Source of the DNA: Paraglaciecola marina
GTDB taxonomy: Bacteria > Pseudomonadota > Gammaproteobacteria > Enterobacterales > Alteromonadaceae
DNA length: 64,000 nucleotides
Direction of reading: 5' to 3'
Assembly (NCBI RefSeq): GCF_004360155.1
Contig: NZ_SAIS01000001.1
Span: 248,001-312,000 of the forward strand
Within the stretch, counting starts at the first letter, position 1. The number at the start of each line of letters is the position of its first letter. This document shows positions 19,278 through 26,812 of the stretch, piece after piece. Below the pieces are notes generated by a model. That model made no database searches and was not told where the DNA came from. It was given only the letters and a program-made list of their open reading frames with translations. A program made the position numbers and the translations under genes.

Positions 19278-19520
19278 TTAATTGCCTTCTTCGAATACAT
19301 CAAGATTTTGCTGACCATTTTGACTAGTAAGTATTTGTACTTTTTGTTCGGCATCTTTTAACTTTTGTTGGCTGTGTCTGGCTAATTCAATGCCACGTTC
19401 AAAATTTTTTAACGCATCTTCTAGCGGTAAGTCACCTTGTTCCATTTGACTAACAAGGCTTTCTAATTCTTGCATGGATTGCTCAAAAGTAAGAGAGCCT
19501 GCTTTTTTACGAGTGGTCAT
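19278..19520 (-). CDS. xseB: Exodeoxyribonuclease VII small subunit
   Basis: 80 residues with the XseB signature FEQSMQELESLVSQME and a helical hairpin GDLPLEDALKNFERGIEL. It assembles with XseA to degrade single-stranded DNA. It is the first gene of xseB-ispA-dxs. The C-terminal extension is short and polar. Confidence 0.95.
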   Translation of the reverse strand: MTTRKKAGSLTFEQSMQELESLVSQMEQGDLPLEDALKNFERGIELARHSQQKLKDAEQKVQILTSQNGQQNLDVFEEGN

Positions 19521-19721
19521 AGTGTTCTTTATATCAATGGTGGTGAATGCTGTGAGCCACGCACCATACCTGAGCTCAAAAATTGGGTCAAATACTTTTA
19601 GAAATACCCATTATAAGTGACTTATATAAGATAATGTTTTTAATCCATCATTTATACTTGATGCCAGCTACAGAAAAAAAGAAGATAGTCGATATTATAG
19701 ATTAACAACTGAGTCATTTGG

Positions 19722-19748
19722 TTAATTTTTAAAGTTGTATGTCGTTAT
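19722..19748 (+). promoter_or_regulatory. Weak candidate sigma-28 promoter for pomAB
   Basis: TTAA, a 15-base spacer, then GTCGTTAT, compared with the flagellar consensus TAAA-N15-GCCGATAA (3 of 4 and 5 of 8 matches). It lies 60 bases before the pomA start. The spacing is right but the match is modest. Confidence 0.25.
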
Positions 19749-19810
19749 AACAGGCATTAATCTTAACTAAATATTCAGACACGTTTTTACCATTGTTTTT
19801 GGAGCATAAT

Positions 19811-20575
19811 GTGGATTTAGCAACCATAATCGGGATTCTTGGCGCCATAGGCTTTGTTGTCATGGCAATGATCCAAGGTGGCGATATTGCCATGTTTATC
19901 AATGTACCTTCTATCTTGATTGTATTTTGCGGTAGTTTATTTGTGGTTTTGTCTCAATATACATTAGGGCAGTTCTTTGGCGCGGGCAAGGTTGCCGGTA
20001 AAGCCTTTATGTTCAAAATCGACTCCCCTGAATCGCAAATTGAAAAAATAGTGGAAATGGCAGATGCGGCACGTAAAGGCGGGTTTTTAGCATTAGAAGA
20101 AGCTGAGATAGACAATCCATTTATGCAAAAAGGTGTAGATATGCTTGTAGATGGCCATGATGTTGATGTGGTTAGAGCTACCTTGGGTAAAGACATCGCT
20201 ATGAGTGCCGAACGTCATGAGTTTGGTGCCACTATGTTTAAAGGCTTAGGTGATGTTGCCCCAGCTATGGGGATGATTGGAACCTTAGTCGGTTTGGTTG
20301 CTATGTTATCTAACATGGATGACCCTAAATCAATTGGCCCAGCAATGGCAGTGGCATTACTTACAACCTTATATGGTGCAATGTTGGCTAACCTTCTTTG
20401 TTTGCCTATTTCTGTTAAATTAGGAAATCGCTCGGAAGAAGAGAAATTAAATCAAAGCTTAGTACTCGATGGCATTATAGGCATTGCCGATGGTCAAAAC
20501 CCTAGGGTGATTGAAGGCATTTTGAAAAATTATTTAGCCGCCAGTAAACGTGGTTCATCAGAAGACGCTGAGTAA
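19811..20575 (+). CDS. pomA: Sodium-type flagellar motor stator protein PomA
   Basis: 254 residues from GTG 19811, preceded by GGAG at 19801-19804; a TTG further upstream is less likely. Four transmembrane segments are visible: about residues 5-25, 28-48, 150-170 and 180-200. The MotA/PomA motif GLGDVAPAMGMIGTLVGLV is present, and the start VDLATIIGILGAIG resembles Vibrio PomA. It pairs with PomB, encoded 3 bases downstream, to form the Na+-driven stator. Confidence 0.93.
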   Translation: MDLATIIGILGAIGFVVMAMIQGGDIAMFINVPSILIVFCGSLFVVLSQYTLGQFFGAGKVAGKAFMFKIDSPESQIEKIVEMADAARKGGFLALEEAEIDNPFMQKGVDMLVDGHDVDVVRATLGKDIAMSAERHEFGATMFKGLGDVAPAMGMIGTLVGLVAMLSNMDDPKSIGPAMAVALLTTLYGAMLANLLCLPISVKLGNRSEEEKLNQSLVLDGIIGIADGQNPRVIEGILKNYLAASKRGSSEDAE

Positions 20576-20578
20576 AAA

Positions 20579-21496
20579 ATGGAAGATGAATGCCCTAAAT
20601 GTCCCCCCGAAGGACTACCTGCCTGGATGGGAACCTTTGCTGACTTAATGTCACTCTTGATGTGTTTCTTTGTACTATTGTTATCTTTCTCGGAGATGGA
20701 TGTACTTAAGTTTAAACAAATAGCAGGGTCAATGAAGTTCGCATTCGGGGTACAGAATAAAATTGAAGTCAAAGATATCCCCAAAGGCACCAGTGTGATT
20801 GCCATGGAATTTCGCCCCGGCAGACCTGAACCGACTCCCATTGACACCATTCAGCAACAAACTACTGATATGACTCAAGAAATGTTGGAATTTCAAGATG
20901 GTAATGAGGACTCCGCTGGCGGGCGCCAAAAACAAAGGGGCGAACAAAAAGGTGGCGCGGCGCAGCAAACTGCTTCAGAACAAAGCACTTCTAGCCAAGC
21001 TGCTAGTGACCAAGAAGTTGCCGAACGTATGCGTAAAGTGGCTCAAAAACTAGAAAAGGAAATTGTTGATGGCGCCATTGAAGTTGAGTCCTTGGGCCAG
21101 CAAATTACGATTCGGATCAGAGAAAATGGCTCTTTCTCTGCAGGATCGGCGTTTCTACAACCTCAATTTGTACCAATTTTGCGTAAAATAGGTGTGTTGT
21201 TAGCAGATATGCCTGGAGATGTTGAAGTATCAGGTCATAGTGATAGCCAGCAAATTTCAAATGAGCTATATCGTTCCAATTGGGATCTTTCTTCTCAGCG
21301 AGCGGTCGCAGTAGCAGAAGAGTTAAGACGTGCTCAAGGATTCGATGAAAGTCGAATGTCTGTAGTAGGTAAAGCAGATACTGCGCCGTTAGCAGGAATT
21401 GATGATGCCGAAAGCCGTAGAAATAATCGTCGTGTTGAAATAGCAATTAACCAAGGTAAACCCAAAATATCCGAGCCTATCTCGGTACTAGAATAG
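20579..21496 (+). CDS. pomB: Flagellar motor stator protein PomB (MotB family)
   Basis: 305 residues. The single N-terminal helix contains the ion-binding aspartate Asp22 in WMGTFADLMSLLMCFFVLLL. A Gln/Ser-rich linker (about residues 95-150) leads to a C-terminal OmpA-like peptidoglycan-binding domain (about 170-290), with EVSGHSDSQ and RRNNRRVEIAI. PomA/PomB form the sodium-driven stator of the polar flagellum; Na+ specificity is inferred from the PomB-type helix. Confidence 0.93.
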   Translation: MEDECPKCPPEGLPAWMGTFADLMSLLMCFFVLLLSFSEMDVLKFKQIAGSMKFAFGVQNKIEVKDIPKGTSVIAMEFRPGRPEPTPIDTIQQQTTDMTQEMLEFQDGNEDSAGGRQKQRGEQKGGAAQQTASEQSTSSQAASDQEVAERMRKVAQKLEKEIVDGAIEVESLGQQITIRIRENGSFSAGSAFLQPQFVPILRKIGVLLADMPGDVEVSGHSDSQQISNELYRSNWDLSSQRAVAVAEELRRAQGFDESRMSVVGKADTAPLAGIDDAESRRNNRRVEIAINQGKPKISEPISVLE

Positions 21497-21733
21497 TTCC
21501 TCTTTTTATCAAACAAATACAAGGATGTATTTTATTCAGCTTGCGTTTTTCATTGCTGCATATTCATGCAAAGTGTTTATTAATCCCTCGTTCTATGTTT
21601 GCTCTGTAGCAAGTTTTTTCTAAAAAGTTCAAATTAAATTTAACATTAATTTAACATTTGCTGAGAACTTGTTACGAAACCTTACATCTTAGGCATTAAA
21701 TCCTTAAATAATTAATGCGTTGGAAAAATTAAG

Positions 21734-23740
21734 ATGAAGTACTTTAAAAAATCAATATTGTTCTCTTCGATGATGATGATTGCCGCTTGCAATAATATCG
21801 AATCACAAGATGAAAATACCCTACCTGTTGTAAGTGCAGGGGAAAATCAACGTGCTGATGAGCGTTCAAACGTTGGACTTTCTGGCACAGCTCAGGATGC
21901 AGAGGGCTACGTTACCGCTATTTGGACTCAGGTATCCGGTACATCAGTTGATATAGAAGAGGCAGATACGTTGACTCCTCAATTTAGAACGCCGTCAACA
22001 CAGCAGAATGAGACCCTAGTGTTTCGCCTCACAGTTACTGATGAAGCTGGTGAGTCTGTTTCTGATGATGTGGAAGTGTTAGTTACCGACCGTACCGCAT
22101 CTTCTCAAGGTATCAATGATAATGCTGGTGAAAGGCGTAATCGTGCGAATGCAAACAGGGATGATGATGGAGATGGGCCTACAGTGGATAACCGAGAGGT
22201 CAGAACTTTTGATGGCTCGAATAACAATATTGAAAACCCGCTATGGGGAACGTCCTTTAGCCATCTTCAAAGGTGGGCTGATGTAGCTTACGAAGACGGT
22301 ATTTCTTCTATGGCTGGGGCGTCACGGCCAAGTGCTAGGCTGGTGTCTAATAATGTTGCCAACCAAGATGCGGGGGGGGTTATTCCTAATACCTTTAATA
22401 CCACTGATTATTTGTGGCAATGGGGGCAGTTTATCGATCATGATATCGGTGTTACCGATGGTGCCGAAGAGACGGCAGATATTATTGTTCCTAAGGGAGA
22501 TATATATTTCGACCCGAACAATACAGGTAATGCAACTATTCTGTTTAGCCGTGCTTTATTTGACCATGAAACGGGAACAAGTATCTCTAACCCTAGGGAG
22601 CAAGAAAATGAATTAACCGTTTGGCTTGATGGCAGCATGATTTATTGCTCGGACGACATTAGAGCTGCGGCTTTACGTGTTAGTGAAAATAGCCCTTATT
22701 TAGCTACAAGCGATGGAAGTCTATTACCCTTTAATACTAGCGGCCAAACCAATGCGAATGCTTTTGGTGTGCCTGCAGATGCCTTATTTTTAGGGGGAGA
22801 TATCCGTGCCAATGAGCAACTCGGTCTTACCACTATGCACACTTTGTGGGTTCGAGAGCACAATAGAATTGCTGCTATTTTGGAGGAAGAGTCACCCAAC
22901 TCAACGGGTGAAGAAATCTTTCAAGCTGCTAGAAGGTTAGTGATCGCAAGGATTCAAATTATTACCTATGAAGAATATCTACCAGCATTGCTTGGTGAAA
23001 ATGCCATACCAGAATACGGAGGGTACGATGCTACAGTGCATCCAGGACTATACAATGAGTTTAGTGTGGCGGCATATCGCTATGGCCATTCGTTATTGAA
23101 TGAGTTTATTACTCGCCTAGATGCAGACTTAAATGAAATAGATGAAGGGCATGTGCCACTTAGGGGAGCGTTTTTTACTGGTCCTCGAATATTAACAGAA
23201 GAAGATAGCCTTGATCCTATTTTACGGGGTTTTGCGTACCAGTTGAGTCAAAAATTAGATACTAAAGTTGTGCCTGATATTCGTAATTTTTTATTTGGAG
23301 AACCCGGGGCTGGCGGTCTTGATTTGGTCTCCCTTAACATTCAAAGGGGAAGGGATCATGGAGTGCCTTCTTATAATGATATGCGAGAGGTATTTGGGTT
23401 GGAGCGTAAAACTTCATTTTCAGAAATTACATCTGATACTGCGCTGCAGGAGGCGTTAGAAACAACCTATGGCGATGTTGATGAAATAGATCTGTGGGTA
23501 GGTGGTTTGGCAGAAGATGCCCTATCAGAAGTAGGCTCTCAAATGGGAGAACTGTTTCGTTTGATGAATATTGTGCAGTTTTCAGCCTTCAGAGACGGGG
23601 ATCGCTTTTGGTATGAAAATGATTTAACAGAAGATGAGTTAGAGCGAGTAGAAGGAACAACGTTAGCAGACGTTATTCGCGCAAATACTGATATTGGTGA
23701 CGAAATTCAAGATAACGTTTTTGAATTTCCAAGTTCATAG
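21734..23740 (+). CDS. Secreted animal-type haem peroxidase lipoprotein
   Basis: 668 residues. A signal peptide with lipobox MIAAC (Cys19) leads into an Ig/PKD-like segment (about 30-120) and an acidic Asn/Arg/Asp-rich linker. An animal haem peroxidase domain fills the rest. The distal histidine is His236 in WGQFIDHDIGV, the catalytic arginine is Arg358 in DIRANEQLG, and the proximal histidine is His452 in YRYGHSLLNEF. The C-terminal signature LVSLNIQRGRDHGVPSYN is present. These enzymes oxidise halides or phenols with H2O2. It stands alone and is followed by a terminator. The physiological role is unknown; oxidative defence or halide oxidation is an inference. Confidence 0.9.
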   Translation: MKYFKKSILFSSMMMIAACNNIESQDENTLPVVSAGENQRADERSNVGLSGTAQDAEGYVTAIWTQVSGTSVDIEEADTLTPQFRTPSTQQNETLVFRLTVTDEAGESVSDDVEVLVTDRTASSQGINDNAGERRNRANANRDDDGDGPTVDNREVRTFDGSNNNIENPLWGTSFSHLQRWADVAYEDGISSMAGASRPSARLVSNNVANQDAGGVIPNTFNTTDYLWQWGQFIDHDIGVTDGAEETADIIVPKGDIYFDPNNTGNATILFSRALFDHETGTSISNPREQENELTVWLDGSMIYCSDDIRAAALRVSENSPYLATSDGSLLPFNTSGQTNANAFGVPADALFLGGDIRANEQLGLTTMHTLWVREHNRIAAILEEESPNSTGEEIFQAARRLVIARIQIITYEEYLPALLGENAIPEYGGYDATVHPGLYNEFSVAAYRYGHSLLNEFITRLDADLNEIDEGHVPLRGAFFTGPRILTEEDSLDPILRGFAYQLSQKLDTKVVPDIRNFLFGEPGAGGLDLVSLNIQRGRDHGVPSYNDMREVFGLERKTSFSEITSDTALQEALETTYGDVDEIDLWVGGLAEDALSEVGSQMGELFRLMNIVQFSAFRDGDRFWYENDLTEDELERVEGTTLADVIRANTDIGDEIQDNVFEFPSS

Positions 23741-23813
23741 GGCGCCAATCTTAGTTACTAAGATCAATTCCAATTTTTACTAAGATTTGTATTAATAACA
23801 ATAAAGTCCCAAG

Positions 23814-23841
23814 ATGGAGCACCTTCGGTGCTCCATTTTTA
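23814..23841 (+). terminator. Intrinsic terminator after the haem peroxidase
   Basis: ATGGAGCACC / GGTGCTCCAT with a TTC loop, followed by TTTTTAA. Confidence 0.9.
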
Positions 23842-23896
23842 AGAATGCCTTGGTTATATTAGCTGTTATTGAGTTTGCTAGAGAGAGCTGTAAAGA

Positions 23897-24085
23897 TTGA
23901 CGAAAGATAAAACGGAAGTGAATGTTGCTTCTCCCTGTATCAGAAATTGCTGTCTAGATAAGCAGGATATGTGTGTGGGGTGTTACAGGCTAATAGATGA
24001 AATATTGATTTGGGGCCAAGCAGATGATCACCGAAAAACTCAAATTTTAAAGTTGTGCGAGCAACGAAAAACCCTAAAACCTTAG
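23897..24085 (+). CDS. DUF1289 cysteine-rich small protein
   Basis: 62 residues from TTG 23897. The DUF1289 pattern is clear: SPCIRNCCLDKQDMCVGCYR followed by the IxxWGQ segment. The cysteines at about 14, 18, 26 and 29 probably bind a metal. It precedes dusC by 108 bases on the same strand. Function unknown. The TTG start is chosen because no ATG precedes the conserved block in frame. Confidence 0.8.
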   Translation: MTKDKTEVNVASPCIRNCCLDKQDMCVGCYRLIDEILIWGQADDHRKTQILKLCEQRKTLKP

Positions 24086-24193
24086 TATAAACACTAAGCT
24101 ACTAGTTTGAGCTGTTGTTGGCTCTAGTGCTAATAAGCAATTGATATTACAATGCGCCGCTTTCTTGGCCTCTAACCTACAGTATCTTTATTA

Positions 24194-25120
24194 ATGCAAA
24201 TTACTTTAGCCCCGATGGAAGGGGTCGTTGACCATCTCATGCGTGATATGCTGACCCAAGTGGGAGGCTTTGATTTATGTGTTACAGAGTTTGTAAGAGT
24301 GGTGGAACTGCTTTTGCCTAGAAAGGTGTTTTATCGGCTCTGTCCTGAATTAAGAAATGGTGGCCTTACCCCAAGTGGTGTGCCGGTAAAAGTGCAATTG
24401 TTGGGTCAACATCCTAATTGGTTAGCTGAAAATGCCGTGCGGGCAATTGAGCTGGGCTCCCATGGGGTGGATCTTAACTTTGGTTGCCCTGCCAAAACAG
24501 TCAATAAAAGTAAAGGTGGGGCAGTGCTGTTAAAAGAGCCTGAAACCCTTTATCAAATCGTTGCTGCGGTGCGCAAAGCTGTTCCGGCAGATCAGGTTGT
24601 TACTGCTAAAATGCGCTTAGGATTTGAAGATAGCTCGCTGGCTATTGAGAATGCTCAGGCAATTGCTAGCGCAGGTGCCGACTCTTTAGTAGTACATGCT
24701 CGAACTAAAGTGGATGGCTACAAACCACCTGCCTATTGGGATTGGATTGCCAAGATAAAACAACAAGTAGATATTCCTCTTGTCGCCAATGGTGAAATTT
24801 GGAAAGGCCTAGATGCTCTAACTTGCCAACAACAGTCAGACTGCGAAAATATTATGTTGGGCCGAGGTGCTTTGGCTATGCCCAATTTGGCGCAAGTAAT
24901 TAAAAACAAACAAGCCCCAATGGCTTGGGAGCAAGTACGTGAGTTGTTGATTCACTATTCAGGTTATGAAATTTATGGTGATAAAGGCAGGTATTATCCT
25001 AACCGCGTAAAACAATGGTTAGGATATTTAAGACGTCAATATACTCAAGCCGATACTTTGTTTATGGAAATCCGCGCTTTGCAACATTCCGAAGATATTT
25101 TGAAACATATTAACAGGTAA
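24194..25120 (+). CDS. dusC: tRNA-dihydrouridine(16) synthase
   Basis: 308 residues, an FMN-dependent TIM-barrel reductase. Typical Dus motifs are seen: LAPMEGVVDHLMRDML at the N-terminus, VDLNFGCPAKTVNKSKGG with the catalytic cysteine, and VVHARTKVDGYKPPAYWDWI. Sequence and length are DusC-like, which modifies U16 of tRNA. A DusA or DusB assignment is less likely from the opening residues. Confidence 0.92.
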   Translation: MQITLAPMEGVVDHLMRDMLTQVGGFDLCVTEFVRVVELLLPRKVFYRLCPELRNGGLTPSGVPVKVQLLGQHPNWLAENAVRAIELGSHGVDLNFGCPAKTVNKSKGGAVLLKEPETLYQIVAAVRKAVPADQVVTAKMRLGFEDSSLAIENAQAIASAGADSLVVHARTKVDGYKPPAYWDWIAKIKQQVDIPLVANGEIWKGLDALTCQQQSDCENIMLGRGALAMPNLAQVIKNKQAPMAWEQVRELLIHYSGYEIYGDKGRYYPNRVKQWLGYLRRQYTQADTLFMEIRALQHSEDILKHINR

Positions 25121-25159
25121 GTGGTTTTGGCTAGTAAGAATTAGTTAAATTCAGCAAAC

Positions 25160-25187
25160 AAAAAACGAGCCAGGTGACTCGTTTTTT
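25160..25187. terminator. Bidirectional terminator between dusC and the small minus-strand gene
   Basis: AAAAAACGAG / CTCGTTTTTT with an 8-base loop. T-runs are present on both strands. Confidence 0.85.
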
Positions 25188-25209
25188 AGTTTGACGGAAT
25201 GGGTATTAA

Positions 25210-25395
25210 TTAAACTGTAGTATTTATAATGCTACCAACACGTTCGCTACTTTGAGGTGGCGCACTTTCTGTTGATTGTGCAACACTTACGTCGGCACTT
25301 TCTTGCTGCTCAGCTCTAACAACTTGCTGTTGTGAGCCCGTTTGTGTGGGGATGTTTTGTGAGATTGATCCTGCCCCTGCTGATCCTACGTCCAT
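25210..25395 (-). CDS. Small Ser/Gln-rich hypothetical protein
   Basis: 61 residues rich in Ser, Gln, Glu and Val, starting MDVGSAGAGSIS and ending VGSIINTTV. A strong Shine-Dalgarno (AAGAGGAG) 7 bases upstream of the ATG argues that it is translated. It resembles in style the small MDIGS-type proteins annotated as putative motility proteins, but I cannot assign a family. No membrane segment or signal peptide. Confidence 0.6.
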   Translation of the reverse strand: MDVGSAGAGSISQNIPTQTGSQQQVVRAEQQESADVSVAQSTESAPPQSSERVGSIINTTV

Positions 25396-25461
25396 TATTT
25401 ACTCCTCTTATTACCTATCAATACTTTGTAAAACCAGTGTAGTGGTTTGATTGCTTTTCCG

Positions 25462-26103
25462 CTAGGGGAAGATTAATACTTCTAAGGTTTGTTGCATACC
25501 TTTTGCTATTATCACCTGAGCTTCTGCAGTAGGATGAATACCATCTCTTTGCATCAAGTTTTCGTTTAATGCGATCTCTTCTAAGAAAAATGGCAAGAGT
25601 GGAATATCGTTTTCACTCGCCAATTGAGTATAGCTACTTGTAAATGACTCAGTGTAACGGCGCCCATAGTTGGTTGGTATTTGCATTTGTTGTAGAAAAA
25701 CTTTACTGCCGCTTTTTTGGCTTAAATCAATAATACTTTGTAAGTTATCACGCATTTTATGGATAGGGTGCCCTTGTAATCCATCGTTTCCACCCAATTC
25801 AATAAATACGTGTGTTGGCTGGTGGGTATTTAGTAAACGAGGCAGTCTTGCTAGCGCTCCGTCTGTGGTTTCGCCGCTAATGGCAGCGTTTATAATAGTA
25901 ATAGGTTTGTTTTGCCACGCATCTTGTAACAAACTAACCCAACCTTGTTCTTGCTTTAGCCCATAGGCTGCACTTAGGCTATCTCCAAGAATGAGTAACT
26001 TGGATTCTTTCGCCATTAACTGATCCGAAATCAGTAGTAAGGGTATAAGGATCACTAATGTATAAATTTTATTTCGCAACGAATTGGTATTAAGAAAAGC
26101 CAC
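25462..26103 (-). CDS. tesA: Periplasmic SGNH/GDSL esterase TesA (thioesterase I / lysophospholipase L1)
   Basis: 213 residues. A signal peptide ends near DQLMA, followed by the GDSL block LLILGDSLSAAYG with the nucleophile Ser. GGNDGLQG (block III) and DGIHPTAEA with the catalytic Asp and His follow. The family hydrolyses acyl-CoA, lysophospholipids and esters in the periplasm. It is divergent from ybbA, a conserved arrangement. The start is uncertain: a TTG at 26079 gives a more compact signal peptide, and the ATG at 26103 nearly touches the ybbA start. Confidence 0.9.
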   Translation of the reverse strand: MAFLNTNSLRNKIYTLVILIPLLLISDQLMAKESKLLILGDSLSAAYGLKQEQGWVSLLQDAWQNKPITIINAAISGETTDGALARLPRLLNTHQPTHVFIELGGNDGLQGHPIHKMRDNLQSIIDLSQKSGSKVFLQQMQIPTNYGRRYTESFTSSYTQLASENDIPLLPFFLEEIALNENLMQRDGIHPTAEAQVIIAKGMQQTLEVLIFP

Positions 26104-26104
26104 T

Positions 26105-26812
26105 ATGACTCCTAAAGTAATGATTAAGACAAATAAAATAAGTAAAACAGTTAATACGTCTCAGGGTGAATTACAGATCCTCAAGCCTATTAGTTTCGAA
26201 GTCAAGGCCGGTGAGTCAGTTGCCATTGTCGGTGCGTCGGGCTCCGGTAAGTCTACGCTGTTAAGTTTATTAGCAGGGTTAGATGAGGTAAGTGAAGGCC
26301 AAATTGCACTTGATGGTGAAGCAATGGAAGTGATGGACGAAGAGCAGCGTGCGCAACTTAGGGGCGCAAAAGTTGGCTTTATTTTCCAAAGCTTTATGTT
26401 AGTTCAAAGCTTAACAGCCATTGAAAATATTATGTTACCTGCTGAGATAGCTGGTCATTCTGATGCCAGAAAAAGAGCAGAAAAAATTCTTACATTAGTG
26501 GGGTTAGAACACCGTGCCACTCATTATCCAAACCAATTATCTGGAGGCGAGCAGCAACGTGTTGCCATTGCAAGAGCCTTTATCAGCGAACCAAAAATAT
26601 TATTTGCAGATGAACCTACGGGAAACTTAGATGCGGCCAATAGTGAAAAAATAGAAAAGCTTTTATTTGAGCTTAACCAAAACTCTAACACCACACTTGT
26701 ATTAGTGACTCATGACCAAGGGTTGGCTGACCAATGCCAACGCCAACTGCATATGCAAGCGGGTGAATTAACCGAAGTGTTTTCTGAGTCAGACACTGAA
26801 AAGGTGGGTTAA
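26105..26812 (+). CDS. ybbA: ABC transporter ATP-binding protein (YbbA-like)
   Basis: About 235 residues from ATG 26105; a non-conserved upstream ATG at 26084 would overlap tesA. Walker [10 protein letters not shown], signature [14 protein letters not shown] and Walker [13 protein letters not shown] are all intact. It is an MacB/LolD-type ATPase that powers the neighbouring large permease. The stop codon overlaps the permease start by one base (TAATG). With tesA it forms the conserved tesA-ybbA-ybbP cluster. The substrate is unknown. Confidence 0.92.
   Translation: MTPKVMIKTNKISKTVNTSQGELQILKPISFEVKAGESVAIVGASGSGKSTLLSLLAGLDEVSEGQIALDGEAMEVMDEEQRAQLRGAKVGFIFQSFMLVQSLTAIENIMLPAEIAGHSDARKRAEKILTLVGLEHRATHYPNQLSGGEQQRVAIARAFISEPKILFADEPTGNLDAANSEKIEKLLFELNQNSNTTLVLVTHDQGLADQCQRQLHMQAGELTEVFSESDTEKVG

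Noticed and set aside
22332-22616. Second reading frame within the haem peroxidase gene
   Set aside because: Shadow of the real frame; the peroxidase residues are intact in the main frame.
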